From Myxococcales bacterium (GTDB taxonomy: Bacteria; Myxococcota_A; Bradymonadia; UBA7976; UBA1532), in NCBI GenBank assembly GCA_020633555.1, contig JACKDL010000012.1, positions 1 through 64,000 on the forward strand: a DNA stretch of 64,000 nucleotides, read 5' to 3'. How positions within the stretch are numbered: the stretch's first letter is position 1; each line of letters starts with the position of its first letter. This document shows, piece by piece, positions 18,590 to 27,842 of the stretch. The notes under the pieces were generated by a model. That model did no database searches and was not told where the DNA came from. It saw only the letters and a list, made by a program, of their open reading frames with translations. The position numbers and the translations under genes were made by a program.

Positions 18590-19300
18590 TCAGTCGTCGG
18601 GTTCCAGCGCGTCCAGGGGCACATAGAACTTCGCGTAGTGTCGCCCATCGCTGTAGCGGGCGCCCTTGGGGTCCGGCACCAGCACCGTGGCGCGCCGGGT
18701 GATGCGGTTGATCACCCCGGTCAAGCGGCGGCCGTTGTGTTCGAAGCGCACCCGGGCGCCCACGTGCAGGCCCTGCTCGGCGGCGCGCTCGCGGGGGGTG
18801 ATCAGCCGGTGCTGGTGCTCCCGGTGGGCGAACAGGCCGTGGGCGATGCCCGCGTAGCGGGGCGCGGCGCAGTCGCTGTGGCCAAAGGCCAGCAGCTCGG
18901 CCAGGTGTACCAGCTCGTGTTCGAAGACGAGCTGCAGCGCCTCGAGCCGATCATGTGCCGGCAGGCCACAGACCAGCACCGGGCGGTCGTCGGTGGCGAA
19001 GTTGCCGAACAGCAGGGTGCTGCTGATGACGATCTCGAAGCGCAGCGGCGGGCTGTAGCGGTAGGTCAGGCCCAGGCTGTTGGTCATGCGCCGCGAGACG
19101 CGGAAGGTGAGGGGCGTGCCGGCCAGCGTGCGCTGGAGGGTGCCCCCGAAGCTGCGGGCGTCGTATTGCTCGAACAGGCTCCGCAGATCCGTCGGCGCCA
19201 GCCGCGTGAAGGCGGGCTGGCGCAGGTTGGGGCGGTGGACCAGCAGGTGGGCTCGCACGGCCGCGCGGTCGGCCGCGGGGTTGGGGCGCTCGCCGAACAT
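18590..19300 (-). CDS. SprT-like zinc metallopeptidase
   Basis: The 236-residue protein contains FEHELVHLAELL near residue 130, an HExxH zinc site in the context used by SprT/Spartan-type proteases, preceded by the SprT-like N-terminal region (LFEQYDARSFGGTL, NSLGLTYRYSPPLRFEIVIS). A C-terminal beta-rich domain (RRLTGVINRITRRATVLVP) may bind DNA or protein. Its ATG overlaps the stop of the ABC transporter by one base (TGATG), so the two are translated together. There is no signal peptide. It could degrade DNA-protein crosslinks, as the eukaryotic Spartan enzymes do, but that is inference from the family. Confidence 0.75.
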   Translation of the reverse strand: MFGERPNPAADRAAVRAHLLVHRPNLRQPAFTRLAPTDLRSLFEQYDARSFGGTLQRTLAGTPLTFRVSRRMTNSLGLTYRYSPPLRFEIVISSTLLFGNFATDDRPVLVCGLPAHDRLEALQLVFEHELVHLAELLAFGHSDCAAPRYAGIAHGLFAHREHQHRLITPRERAAEQGLHVGARVRFEHNGRRLTGVINRITRRATVLVPDPKGARYSDGRHYAKFYVPLDALEPDD

Positions 19301-21084
19301 CAGTCGAAGCGCTGCCGCTGCACGAGCTGCCGGTACAGGCCCTCGGCGGCCAGCAGCTCGGCGTGGGGGCCTTGCTGCACTACGCGGCCCTGGTCGATGA
19401 CCGCGATGGTGTCAGCGGCCTGGACCGTGCTCAGGCGGTGGGCGATGAGCAGGGTGGTGCGGCCGCGCATCAGGCGCTCCAGGGCCTTCTGCACCAGGTG
19501 CTCGCTCTCGGCGTCCAGGGCGCTGGTGGCCTCGTCCAGCACCAGCAGCGGGGGATCGGCCAGCAGGGCGCGGGCGATGGCCACCCGCTGCTTCTGGCCG
19601 CCCGAGAGCTGCACCCCGCGCTCGCCCACGGGGGTGTTCAGCCCCTCGGGCATCTGCTCCACGAAGGCCAGCGCGTTGGCCGCCTGCAGGGCGGCGCGGA
19701 CGGCGTCGTCGCTCGCGTCCGGGCGCCCGTAGCGCACGTTCTCGGCGACGGTGGTGGCGAACAGCACGGGCTCCTGGGCCACCACGCCGATCTGTTGGCG
19801 CAGCCAGGTGGGATCCAGATCGCGCAGGTCGTGACTGTCCAGCGTCACGCGCCCCTGCTCGGGGTCGTAGAAGCGGCTCAGCAGCGCCGCCAGGGTGCTC
19901 TTGCCGCCGCCGCTGGGGCCCACCAGCGCCATGACCTGGCCCGGCTGCAGGGTCAGGTCGATGTGTTCCAGTACGGGGTGGTCGGGGCGGCTGGGGTACC
20001 GGAAGCGCACCCCGTCGAAGGTCACCTTCCCGGCCACCTGGGGCGGCTTCTGGCCCCCTGGTGGCTGCGCCGGCGCGCGCTCGATGAACTCGAACACCCG
20101 CTCGCTGGCGCCGATGGCGCGCATGAAGTCCTGGTACAGGCCACCCAGCGCGCCGATGCCGAAGGCGATGGTGAAGGTGTACAGCAGGAACTGGGTGAGC
20201 TCGCCGACGCTCAGGGCGCCCTGGTCGAGCAGGCGCGCGCCGTACCACAGCACCCCGCTGATGGCGCCCAGACCGGCGAACTGGGCGATGCCGCCAAAGG
20301 CGCCGGCGAAGCGCGCGCGGGCCTTGGCGATCTGGAAGGCCTCGTCCACGCGGGCCGCGTAGCGCGCGGCCTCGGCGCCCTCGCGGCTGAAGGCGCGCAC
20401 GGTGCGGATGCCGCTCAGGGTCTCCTCGGCCACCTCGGTGGCGCGGGCCAGCGCGTCCTGGGCCTGCCGCGACAGGCGCCGCACCAGCCGCCCATAGAAC
20501 AGCCCGCCCAAGACGGCCACCGGCACCAGCGCCAGCATCACCAGGGTGAGCCGCCACGAGGTGACCGCCAGGATCACCAGCGCCCCCAGGCTGGTGGCGG
20601 CGTAGCGCAGCAGCATGCTCACGTTCACCGTGGCGGCGTTCTGCACGACGGTGCAGTCGGCGGCCAGGCGGTTGGTCAGCTCGCCCGTACGGTGGGTGTC
20701 GAAGAAGGCGATCTCCTGCGCCACCAGGCGCGCGTACAGGCGCTGGCGCAGGCGGGCGACGATGCGCTCGCCGGCCACGGTGAACAGGTAGCTGCGCAGG
20801 GCACCCAGCACGCCGGCAGCGGCGAAAAGCCCAAGCAGAATCAGCGCATAGCGGTCGATGGCCTGGGCGCCCCCGCCCCCGGTCACGCCGTCCACCACCA
20901 GCCGCACGAGCTGGGGGTACGCCAGGGTCAGGCCGCTGGTGCCCAGCAGGGCCAGGGTGGCCCAGGTGAGGGTCGTCAGCTCCGGCCGCGCCAGGGTAAC
21001 GATGCGCCGGAAGGCGGTGGGGGCCGCCGCGCGGGGGCCGGGCCCCTGGGCGGGCACGCTGGACTCGGGCTGGGCGTCAGGCAT
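19300..21084 (-). CDS. ABC exporter, MsbA-type half transporter
   Basis: This 594-residue protein has the standard single-chain layout: six transmembrane helices in residues about 35-310 (for example LTWATLALLGTSGLTLAYPQ) and a nucleotide-binding domain. The latter has Walker A LVGPSGGGKSTLAALL, the Q-loop QQIGVVAQEPVLFA, signature VQLSGGQKQRVAIARALL, Walker B PLLVLDEATSALDAES and the switch IAHRLSTVQ. All catalytic residues are intact. Family members export lipids, peptides or drugs as homodimers. It is the first gene of a coupled pair with the SprT-like protease downstream; the link between the two is unclear. Confidence 0.9.
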   Translation of the reverse strand: MPDAQPESSVPAQGPGPRAAAPTAFRRIVTLARPELTTLTWATLALLGTSGLTLAYPQLVRLVVDGVTGGGGAQAIDRYALILLGLFAAAGVLGALRSYLFTVAGERIVARLRQRLYARLVAQEIAFFDTHRTGELTNRLAADCTVVQNAATVNVSMLLRYAATSLGALVILAVTSWRLTLVMLALVPVAVLGGLFYGRLVRRLSRQAQDALARATEVAEETLSGIRTVRAFSREGAEAARYAARVDEAFQIAKARARFAGAFGGIAQFAGLGAISGVLWYGARLLDQGALSVGELTQFLLYTFTIAFGIGALGGLYQDFMRAIGASERVFEFIERAPAQPPGGQKPPQVAGKVTFDGVRFRYPSRPDHPVLEHIDLTLQPGQVMALVGPSGGGKSTLAALLSRFYDPEQGRVTLDSHDLRDLDPTWLRQQIGVVAQEPVLFATTVAENVRYGRPDASDDAVRAALQAANALAFVEQMPEGLNTPVGERGVQLSGGQKQRVAIARALLADPPLLVLDEATSALDAESEHLVQKALERLMRGRTTLLIAHRLSTVQAADTIAVIDQGRVVQQGPHAELLAAEGLYRQLVQRQRFD

Positions 21085-21103
21085 GGCCGGTGGATGCCGC
21101 GGA

Positions 21104-22300
21104 TCAGCGGATCGGTGCGATGCGGGCTTCGGCGATGGTGGCGGCGGCCTCCAGCGCCGACAGGGCGCTGGCTGGGTCCAGGCCCTTGGGGAACACCAGC
21201 TTGCCGTGGAAGTCGCCCTTGCGGGGGGAATCGAAGCTGTGCACGAAGCAGCCCAGCGGCAGCGCGGCGTCCACCCGCATCAGCGCCTTGGGGTAGGGCA
21301 GCCAGCCGGCCACGGGCAGGGTCTGGGCGCGGCCCGCCCGCAGCACCGCGAGCGCCACGAACCGGGGCACGTCGCGGCCGTCCACGGGGCGGAAGGACTC
21401 GGGCTCGGCGTCCCACAGCACCACGTCGTCGAAGTCGGCCGGGCCGGGCAGGCGGGTGGGGTGGACCAGGCGGCCGTGGGCGGGGCTCAAGGGCTGCACC
21501 CACACCGCCTCGACCTGCCAGTCGCCGCCCGCTGGCTGACCGTCAAGGCCCAACGTGGCAGGGGTCAGGCAGACCTCCACCGGGGGCAGGTCGGGCACCA
21601 CGGCGCCGCCCTCCAGTGTGACGTGCGCCGGGTGCTCCAGGGCCTGCCAGGCCTGGGCGGCGACCTCGGCCTCGCCCAGGGCGGTGGCGCACAGGGCCAG
21701 GTTCCAGCGCACGGCGGGCACGTCCAGCAGGGTCAAGGCGTGCTGCGAGGCCTCCAGGCCCTTGCGCCAGCGGCCGCGCAGGGTGTGCAGGCGGGCCAGA
21801 CCGAACCAGCCCTCGCCGTCCTCGGGGCGCGCCGTCAGGGCCGTCTCCCAGGCATGGAGCGCGTCGTCGTCGACGGCGGGGCCGACCAGGGTCAGGGCGC
21901 GGGCCAGGGCGGCGTGCAGCGCATGACGCTCGGTGGCGCCGCGGCCTCCCTTGCGGGCGTGGATGGCCCGCCGCAGGCACTCCGCGGCAGCGCGGGCCAC
22001 GGGCTCCCGGCGAGCAGGGGCCTCCAGGGGGTGGCGGCGGCACCAGCGCACGGCGCCGGCGGCAGCGATCTGCATCACCTCGGGATCGTGCGCCCAGGCC
22101 TGGGCGAAGCGGGCCAGCTCCCGCTCGATGCCCTGGGGCGAGCTGGCGTGGTGGAGCAGGCCGGCCCACAGGCGGGCCACCCGCACGTCGTCGGCGAGCT
22201 GATCGGCGAAGGGCGCCAGGGCCGCCTGGGCGGTGTGCGGATCCTCACGGTCCAGCGCCGCGGCGGCCTCGGCCAGGGCGTGGCTCAAGCCGTCGCTCAC
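21104..22300 (-). CDS. TPR-like protein with C-terminal conserved domain
   Basis: The 398-residue protein starts at a GTG that overlaps the FUN14-like gene's stop (GTGA). Residues 1-230 are helical pairs of the TPR kind (PEDGEGWFGLARLHTLRGRW, VPAVRWNLALCATALGEA). Residues 240-398 form a beta-rich region (VEVCLTPATLGLDGQPAG, GDWQVEAVWVQPLSPAHGRL, DFDDVVLWDAEPESFRPVDG) that I cannot assign. No signal peptide. Translational coupling makes a functional link with the membrane protein upstream likely. Confidence 0.7.
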   Translation of the reverse strand: MSDGLSHALAEAAAALDREDPHTAQAALAPFADQLADDVRVARLWAGLLHHASSPQGIERELARFAQAWAHDPEVMQIAAAGAVRWCRRHPLEAPARREPVARAAAECLRRAIHARKGGRGATERHALHAALARALTLVGPAVDDDALHAWETALTARPEDGEGWFGLARLHTLRGRWRKGLEASQHALTLLDVPAVRWNLALCATALGEAEVAAQAWQALEHPAHVTLEGGAVVPDLPPVEVCLTPATLGLDGQPAGGDWQVEAVWVQPLSPAHGRLVHPTRLPGPADFDDVVLWDAEPESFRPVDGRDVPRFVALAVLRAGRAQTLPVAGWLPYPKALMRVDAALPLGCFVHSFDSPRKGDFHGKLVFPKGLDPASALSALEAAATIAEARIAPIR

Positions 22301-22860
22301 CGCTTCAGCCCGATCAGGTAGCCCACACCCAGGGAGCCCAGCGCGGGCAGCTTCCGGGTGAAGTCCGCCACCGCGTCGCCTCCACCCACGTTGAGCACGA
22401 ACCGGCGCACCCAGTCCATCAGCGCCGCGTAGTCCACGCTCACCACCCCCTGGTAGGCGAAGTACTGCAGGCCCATGAAGAACAGCAGGGCCATGATGGC
22501 GATGAGCTTGGCCGCCGCGCGGCTCGCCAGCCCCAGGCCGATGCCCAGCAGCAGGGCAAGGCCCCCTTCGGTGACGAAGGGCAGGGTGTCGGTCCAGTCG
22601 CTGATGAGCTCCTTGGCCTCCTCGGCGTCCTTCGGCACCTGCAGGTTGGCGTCGGGCTTCAGCGTCTGCAGGCCAGGGCCCTGCTTGAACACCTGCTGCG
22701 CCTTCGCCGGATCCGGCGGGGGCGGCGTGGCGTCCGCGGTCACCCAGCGCACACCCACGGCCAGCACCACGAGCGACAGCACGCCGATGACCACGGCGCG
22801 GCGCCAGGGTTTGGGCTCAGCGGGCGGGGGCGACGGGGAGGTCGGCTTGGGGTCGGTCAT
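22297..22860 (-). CDS. FUN14-family membrane protein
   Basis: A Pro-rich cytoplasmic N-terminus (about 20 residues) and a first membrane helix (AVVIGVLSLVVLAVGVRW) lead to a FUN14-like core: GGLALLLGIGLGLASRAAAK, then IMALLFFMGLQYFAYQGVVS followed by VDYAALMDWVRR and the final Gly-rich helix LPALGSLGVGYLIGLKR. Gly-rich helices around a Gly-x-x-Gly-x-x-x-Lys core are the hallmark of FUN14, known from mitochondrial mitophagy receptors but also widespread in prokaryotes. 187 residues, with the first helix and linker an addition to the usual ~100-residue domain. First gene of a coupled pair with the TPR protein. Confidence 0.7.
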   Translation of the reverse strand: MTDPKPTSPSPPPAEPKPWRRAVVIGVLSLVVLAVGVRWVTADATPPPPDPAKAQQVFKQGPGLQTLKPDANLQVPKDAEEAKELISDWTDTLPFVTEGGLALLLGIGLGLASRAAAKLIAIMALLFFMGLQYFAYQGVVSVDYAALMDWVRRFVLNVGGGDAVADFTRKLPALGSLGVGYLIGLKR

Positions 22861-22946
22861 GGCGGCAGGCCCGGGGCTGGGTGAGGGTGGCCGCAGGGTG
22901 CCACGGGCCCGGGCAGGGGGGAAGCGCCCCAGCCGCCCAGCGTCGC

Positions 22947-24482
22947 TCAGCGCCGGCGACGCACCAGGCCCAGCAGGCCCAGGGCCATCAGCGCCAGCGG
23001 CGCCTCGTTGGGGGCGTCCGCCGGCACCGAGCAGCCGGGCGCGCTGCCGCCGCCCCGCTTGATCTCGGGCACGATCATCACATCGGGGTCCTGACCGGGA
23101 TCAGTGTCGCCGCCCTCGACGCCCGGGCCGGGGTCCTGGCCCGGGTCGACAGGCTCGGGATCCTGGCCGGGGTCGACGGGATCGGGGTCCTGGCCGGGGT
23201 CGACGGGCTCGGGCTCGGGCTCGGGCTCCGGCTCGGGGTCGGGCTGCGGATCAGGGTCGGGCTGGGCCGCGCCGCCGCACACGAAGTCCTGGGGGCACAC
23301 GCCCACGTCCTGGGCGTCGGCGTTCAGGCAGACGGCGATGCCGTTGCCCACGTCGAAGCAGGCGGTTGTGGCGGGGCAGTCACTGCTGGTGTCGCACTGG
23401 CGCACGCACAGGCCGTAGCCGTCCTGGGTGGGCGCGCAGATCTCGCCGCCGCAGTCGGCGTCGGTGTCGCACAGGTTGCAGATGTTGCAGGAGCCGCCGC
23501 GGTTGGAGTTGTCCTCGTCGTCGCAGACGTCGCCGTAGCCGTCGAAGTCCCGGTCGGCCTGATCGGGGTTGGGGTTCCAGGGGCAGTTGTCGCGGTCGTC
23601 GGGGAAGCCGTCGCCGTCGTTGTCGGGGCCGGCCTCGACGCCCTCGACCCAGGCCAGCGGCGCGTAGCCGCCCAGGGCGGCGGCGTTGGCGGCGTTCTGG
23701 CGGATCCAGTCCGCGAAGGCGAAGGCGCCGGTGTAGGTGGGGTACTGGCAGCCCTGGGCCCCGCGGGACAGGGCGCCGAGCACCATGCCCTGGCTGTCCA
23801 CCGCCGGGCCGCCCGAGTCACCCTGGCAGGAGCCCTCGTCGAGCACGAACTCGGAGGCGTCGGCCCCGAAGCGCTCGCAGGTCGCGCCGCCGCACACCAC
23901 GCTGGAGCGCTGGCGGATGCGGCGGGTGCCGCTGTCCCAGCCGCCATCGCTGGTGATGCCGTAGCCGATCAGGCTCACGACCTCGTTGCGCTGGGGCTGC
24001 GGGTCAAAGCGCGGCACCAGCGGCGTGGCCTCGGCGGCCGGGATGTTGCGGGTGAGCACCAGCAGGGCGATGTCGTTGCCGCACGCGCCCCGGTCCTCCT
24101 GGGGCACGATGACCTGGCGCACGCCGTAGTAGCCCCGCCCCGACTGGGGCATGGTGGTCTCGGTGGTCACCGCCACCGAGTTGGGGTCGATGACCGTGCC
24201 GAAGCGGCTGCGGCCGCACTGCACGTACTGTCCCGTGTTCAGCTCGGCCACGCAGTGCTGCGCGGTGAGCACCAGGTTCGGGGCGATGAGCGTGCCCGAG
24301 CACAGCCCACCGGCGATCTCGCTGAACATCGCGATCCCCACCACGCCGGTGTTGCTCCGGTCCACCTGGCCGCCGGCGATGTGGTCGCTGCGCACGCCGA
24401 TCTGCATGGCGTCTTCGGGGGGGCTGCAGGCCAACAGGGTGGTGGCTGTCAGGATGCTAACGGCGAGGGTTTTGGCCGACAT
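22947..24482 (-). CDS. Trypsin-like serine protease lipoprotein, Cys-rich, MYXO-CTERM
   Basis: The protein starts with a lipobox-like signal (TATTLLACSPPEDA). The chymotrypsin-fold protease follows: IAGGQVDRSNTGVVG around the mature N-terminus, catalytic His in VLTAQHCVAE, Asp in NDIALLVL, and Ser in GSCQGDSGGPAV. The catalytic triad is complete. C-terminal to it are a thrombospondin type 3-like Asp motif (DNDGDGFPDDRDNCPWN), a Cys-rich module with CDTDADCGGEICAP, a Pro/Asp/Gln repeat stalk (DPGQDP units) and the tail GCSVPADAPNEAPLALMALG with an Arg cluster. 511 residues; secreted and probably surface-anchored. The palindrome-like GCACG-TTC-CGTGC at 24525-24537 lies upstream of the start and might be an operator. 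Confidence 0.85.
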   Translation of the reverse strand: MSAKTLAVSILTATTLLACSPPEDAMQIGVRSDHIAGGQVDRSNTGVVGIAMFSEIAGGLCSGTLIAPNLVLTAQHCVAELNTGQYVQCGRSRFGTVIDPNSVAVTTETTMPQSGRGYYGVRQVIVPQEDRGACGNDIALLVLTRNIPAAEATPLVPRFDPQPQRNEVVSLIGYGITSDGGWDSGTRRIRQRSSVVCGGATCERFGADASEFVLDEGSCQGDSGGPAVDSQGMVLGALSRGAQGCQYPTYTGAFAFADWIRQNAANAAALGGYAPLAWVEGVEAGPDNDGDGFPDDRDNCPWNPNPDQADRDFDGYGDVCDDEDNSNRGGSCNICNLCDTDADCGGEICAPTQDGYGLCVRQCDTSSDCPATTACFDVGNGIAVCLNADAQDVGVCPQDFVCGGAAQPDPDPQPDPEPEPEPEPEPVDPGQDPDPVDPGQDPEPVDPGQDPGPGVEGGDTDPGQDPDVMIVPEIKRGGGSAPGCSVPADAPNEAPLALMALGLLGLVRRRR

Positions 24483-24603
24483 CAGGGCTCCTGCGTGGTG
24501 GTCTTGAGACGGCTGGAGACGTAAGCACGTTCCGTGCCGATCCCGGGACGCACGCCCTGCTCCGTTTTTGCGCGGGCACTGCGCGGCGGGGTGGGGGGCG
24601 CGG

Positions 24604-25824
24604 TCAGGGGGCGGCCGGTCCCCACCGGCCCGCCACGCCCCCGGCGGGGGCGCAGGCGCTCGCCTTGGCCAGCCGGCCTGTCCAAGCCACGTCGCCGGCG
24701 GGCGTGACGGCCAGGCCGGTGGCGGCGTCGGTCCCGTCGCCGCAGCGGTAGTCCTCCACCGCCTCGCCCGCCGACGTCAGCCGGCGGATGGCCAGCCCGC
24801 GCGCCGCGCCCGCCACCAGCACGTCGCTGCCGTCCATGGCCAGCGCGTTCGCTGCCGTCCAGCCCGACAGGTCCTGGCGCCACTGCGGGTTGCCCCCCTT
24901 GTCCAGGCGGCTGATGAAGCCGGCGCCTTTCTGGCTGCCGGCCACCACCCAGGCGCGATCCACGGTGCCCACCACGGCGGCGGGCACCGTGTGCGCGCGG
25001 CCCACCACGCGCCCCCAGCGCAGCGTGGGATCCACGTCCACGCCCACGATGAAGCCGCCGGGGCCCTGCAGCGGCACCTTCAGCGGAGTGAACTTCGCCT
25101 GGAAGTCGGCCGTGAAGGTGCCCACGACCGCCAGGACGGTGCCCTTCAAGGCCATGCCCGTGACCACCTCGTCGCCGGGCCCGCCAAAGGCGACGGCGCC
25201 CTGGATGGCGCCATCGGCGTCCAGCCGGACCACGAAGGCGTCGCGCCCGCCGATGCCGGCCAGCTCGGGCTCCACCAGCAGCGGGCCGAAGGTGCCCGCG
25301 ACGAACACGGCGTCCTCGGTGGCGGTCAGCCCCGGGCAGTCGTCCTCGCCGCCGCCGCCGATGCGGGTGGCCCAGCGCACGTTGCCCTGGGCGCTCATCC
25401 GGCCCACCACGCAGTCGGTCTTGCCGTGGCTCTTGATCAGGGTGCCGCCGCCGCCAAAGGCGCCCTGGAACTGCGCGGCGAACACCACGTCGCCGCCGGG
25501 GCCGGGGGCAAAGGCCCGTACCACCACCTTGCCCCCGCCCAGGCCCGCGCCCCACATGGCGTTCAGGTTCTTGTCGAGGGCCACCACCAGGCCACCGGGG
25601 CCGGGGGTGAGCGGCGTCTGCCCCAGATCGGCCGCCGCCCGGGCGGTGCCGCCCACGATCAGGCCCCCGTCGTGGTGCACCAGCCCGGCAGCGTCCACGT
25701 CGCCGGGCAGCGCGACCCCGTCCTTGCGAGCGACGGGGCGCGGGCCGCCGCTGCACGCGGCCATCAGCAAGCCAAGGAGCGGGGCCAGGGGCAGCAGCGG
25801 CCCGATCGGCCAGCGACGGTTCAT
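24604..25824 (-). CDS. Secreted lipoprotein with beta-propeller-like repeats
   Basis: The start ATG at 25824 overlaps the recD stop by four bases (ATGA), so translation is coupled to recD. The signal ends in a lipobox (LLGLLMAACSGG). The remaining ~385 residues consist of repeating strands with Gly-rich turns and the pattern VVGTxxAxxxGxxF-x-RLDxxG (VFVAGTFGPLLVEPELAG, FVVRLDADGAIQGAVAFGG, VLAVVGTFTADFQAKFTP, VVAGSQKGAGFISRLDKGG), as in SBBP-type beta-propeller repeats. 406 residues. It may bind extracellular ligands; the recD linkage is probably incidental. Confidence 0.75.
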   Translation of the reverse strand: MNRRWPIGPLLPLAPLLGLLMAACSGGPRPVARKDGVALPGDVDAAGLVHHDGGLIVGGTARAAADLGQTPLTPGPGGLVVALDKNLNAMWGAGLGGGKVVVRAFAPGPGGDVVFAAQFQGAFGGGGTLIKSHGKTDCVVGRMSAQGNVRWATRIGGGGEDDCPGLTATEDAVFVAGTFGPLLVEPELAGIGGRDAFVVRLDADGAIQGAVAFGGPGDEVVTGMALKGTVLAVVGTFTADFQAKFTPLKVPLQGPGGFIVGVDVDPTLRWGRVVGRAHTVPAAVVGTVDRAWVVAGSQKGAGFISRLDKGGNPQWRQDLSGWTAANALAMDGSDVLVAGAARGLAIRRLTSAGEAVEDYRCGDGTDAATGLAVTPAGDVAWTGRLAKASACAPAGGVAGRWGPAAP

Positions 25825-27788
25825 TGCGAATCCTCCGGGGCGGGGGGGCGCAGGCGGGCGGCCAGGCCGGCGTGGCGCACCGCGGCGCGGCGCACCCCCT
25901 GATTGAGCAGGGCGCGATCGCCCAGCAGCCACACCGAGCGGCGGGCCCGGGTGACCGCGGTGTACAGCAGCTCGCGGGTGAGCAGCGGCAGGTCGCGATC
26001 GGGTAGCAGCACCGCCACCGCGTCGAACTCCGAGCCTTGCGCCTTGTGCACGGTCATGGCGTAGGCCAGCGAAAGGCGGCCCGCCAGGGCACCCAGGGCG
26101 AACGCGCGCCAGACGCCCGGCTCGGGGTCGGGGAAGACCGCCATGGGGCGGGTGCCCTCGCCGTCCTCCACCCGCAGCACCACGCCCTGATCGCCGTTGA
26201 ACAGCCCCCGGTCGTAGTCGTTGTGCAGCACCATCACCGGCTCGCCCGCCAGGAAGGGGCGCTCGGGGGGCGCGCCGGCCTCGCGGGCGGCCCGGTCGTG
26301 CAGCCGGGCGTTCACCCGCCGCGCGCCCAGCTCGAAGGCCTGGGTCAGGCACAGCACCCGCGCCTGCTCGAACCAGCCGAACACCTGGGCGAGCTCGGGC
26401 TCGCGCAGCCGGCCGTCCACGTCGGCGGTCCAGACCCGCTCCACCAGCAGGGGCCGCAGGTGCCCGTCGCCGCGGGCGCGGTCGCGGTACCAGCGATCCA
26501 GGAACCCCCGCCGGCGCTCGCGGGGCAGCTCGGCGTGCTCCACGCCCTGGCCCGTCAGGGTGGCCAGCTCGGGGCGGTGCACGGCCAGCTCGGGCCCGAA
26601 CAGCCCCACCTCGCCGGCGTTCATCTTCTGCGCCACCCGCAGCACGGTGGCGCCACCGGCGTCTTCCTTCCGCATGCGGTAGCTGTGGGTCAGCTTCACC
26701 TGGGCCGGGCCCGCGGCGCTCAGGGCGTCGCGGAAGACGGCGCCTGCCGCCACCGAGGGGAGCTGATCGGCGTCGCCCAGCAGCACCAGTCGGGCGGTGG
26801 GGGCCAGGGCGCGCACCAGGCGATCCATGAGGAAGACGTCGATCATCGACGCCTCGTCCACGATGACCACCTGGGCCGACAGCGGGTTCTTGGCGTGGTG
26901 CCGCCACAGGTCGCGCTGGGGGCTGTACCCCAGCAGCCGGTGCAGCGTGCGGGCCGGCGGCAGCTCGGCGCGCAGCCGCCGATCGGCCGCCCCGGGCTCC
27001 TTCACCGTGTCCAGGGCCGCGCGCACGCTCGCCAGCATGCGCCAGGCGGCCTTGCCGGTGGGCGCGGCCAGGGCCACCTCGTCGGGGGCGACGCCGGCGC
27101 GCACCAGCGTGCGCAGGATGCTCACCACCACGCTGGTCTTGCCCGTGCCGGGGCCGCCGCTGACCAGGGTGATGGTGCCCGAGGCCGCCGCGAGCACGGC
27201 CTGGCGCTGCTCGGCGGACAGCCGGATGGCCACCTCGCCCTTGTGCGGGGGCCGGGCGGTCACGTCCTCCAGGTGCACCGCGTCAGGCACGGGCACGGGC
27301 TGGCGCAGCCGGGCCGCCAGGCCCTCGGCCAGGCGGCGCTCGGCCACCAGCAGCCGCTGCAGATACAGCGCGCCGTCGTCCATGATCAGCGGCGTGTGCC
27401 CGTCGGGGTCGTGGCCCAGCACGGGGGCCGCCGGCCCGTCGAGCTGCGCCAGCGCCTGCGTCACCAGCGGCGCGGGGTCGGGGCCGTCGGGGCCCAACAG
27501 CGCCTGAAACCGGGCCGTGAGCCAGGCCGGGTCCAGGGGGGTGCGGGTGCTGCCCTGGGCGGCGTCCAGGAAGGCCGTCATCACAAGCAAGGTCAGCGCG
27601 GCCCGGTCTGCCTCCGGGGCCAGCACCGCGATCTCGGCAGCCAGCGTGGGGGTCGCCCGGTCCAGGTTGTAGAGCGGCGCCTGCGTCTCCAGGCGCCGCA
27701 GCAGCGCCGCGAACGGGCCGGCGCCGCGGCCGCGCTCGGCCTGGAACCGCCGCCAGGCGGTGTCGACGGGGGGGATGGGTCGGGCCAT
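25821..27788 (-). CDS. recD: Exodeoxyribonuclease V subunit alpha (RecD helicase)
   Basis: Start ATG 27788 (MARPIPPVDTAWRRF) is chosen over an upstream in-frame codon because the family begins close to this position. The 655-residue superfamily 1 helicase has Walker A SGGPGTGKTSVV near residue 215, then VVIVDEASMIDVFLM (Walker B), GDADQLPSVAAGAVF, the RecD helicase core, and motif VI region AMTVHKAQGSEFDAV with TRELLYTAVTRAR. With RecB and RecC (encoded 9 kb upstream on the same strand) it would form the RecBCD nuclease-helicase that resects DNA breaks. The 5'-to-3' motor role comes from the family. Confidence 0.9.
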   Translation of the reverse strand: MARPIPPVDTAWRRFQAERGRGAGPFAALLRRLETQAPLYNLDRATPTLAAEIAVLAPEADRAALTLLVMTAFLDAAQGSTRTPLDPAWLTARFQALLGPDGPDPAPLVTQALAQLDGPAAPVLGHDPDGHTPLIMDDGALYLQRLLVAERRLAEGLAARLRQPVPVPDAVHLEDVTARPPHKGEVAIRLSAEQRQAVLAAASGTITLVSGGPGTGKTSVVVSILRTLVRAGVAPDEVALAAPTGKAAWRMLASVRAALDTVKEPGAADRRLRAELPPARTLHRLLGYSPQRDLWRHHAKNPLSAQVVIVDEASMIDVFLMDRLVRALAPTARLVLLGDADQLPSVAAGAVFRDALSAAGPAQVKLTHSYRMRKEDAGGATVLRVAQKMNAGEVGLFGPELAVHRPELATLTGQGVEHAELPRERRRGFLDRWYRDRARGDGHLRPLLVERVWTADVDGRLREPELAQVFGWFEQARVLCLTQAFELGARRVNARLHDRAAREAGAPPERPFLAGEPVMVLHNDYDRGLFNGDQGVVLRVEDGEGTRPMAVFPDPEPGVWRAFALGALAGRLSLAYAMTVHKAQGSEFDAVAVLLPDRDLPLLTRELLYTAVTRARRSVWLLGDRALLNQGVRRAAVRHAGLAARLRPPAPEDSQ

Positions 27789-27842
27789 GGGCGGGGAACT
27801 TACCACAGCGGCCACCGCGCACAGAGTCCGCGGCGGCTCGCG

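Noticed and set aside
18638..21621. Long plus-strand open frames opposite the SprT and ABC genes (and similar ones at 6942-10154, 26037-28400, 40456-44238)
   Set aside because: High GC removes stop codons; the antisense frames are low-complexity His/Gly/Arg/Val sequence and lie opposite well-recognised genes.
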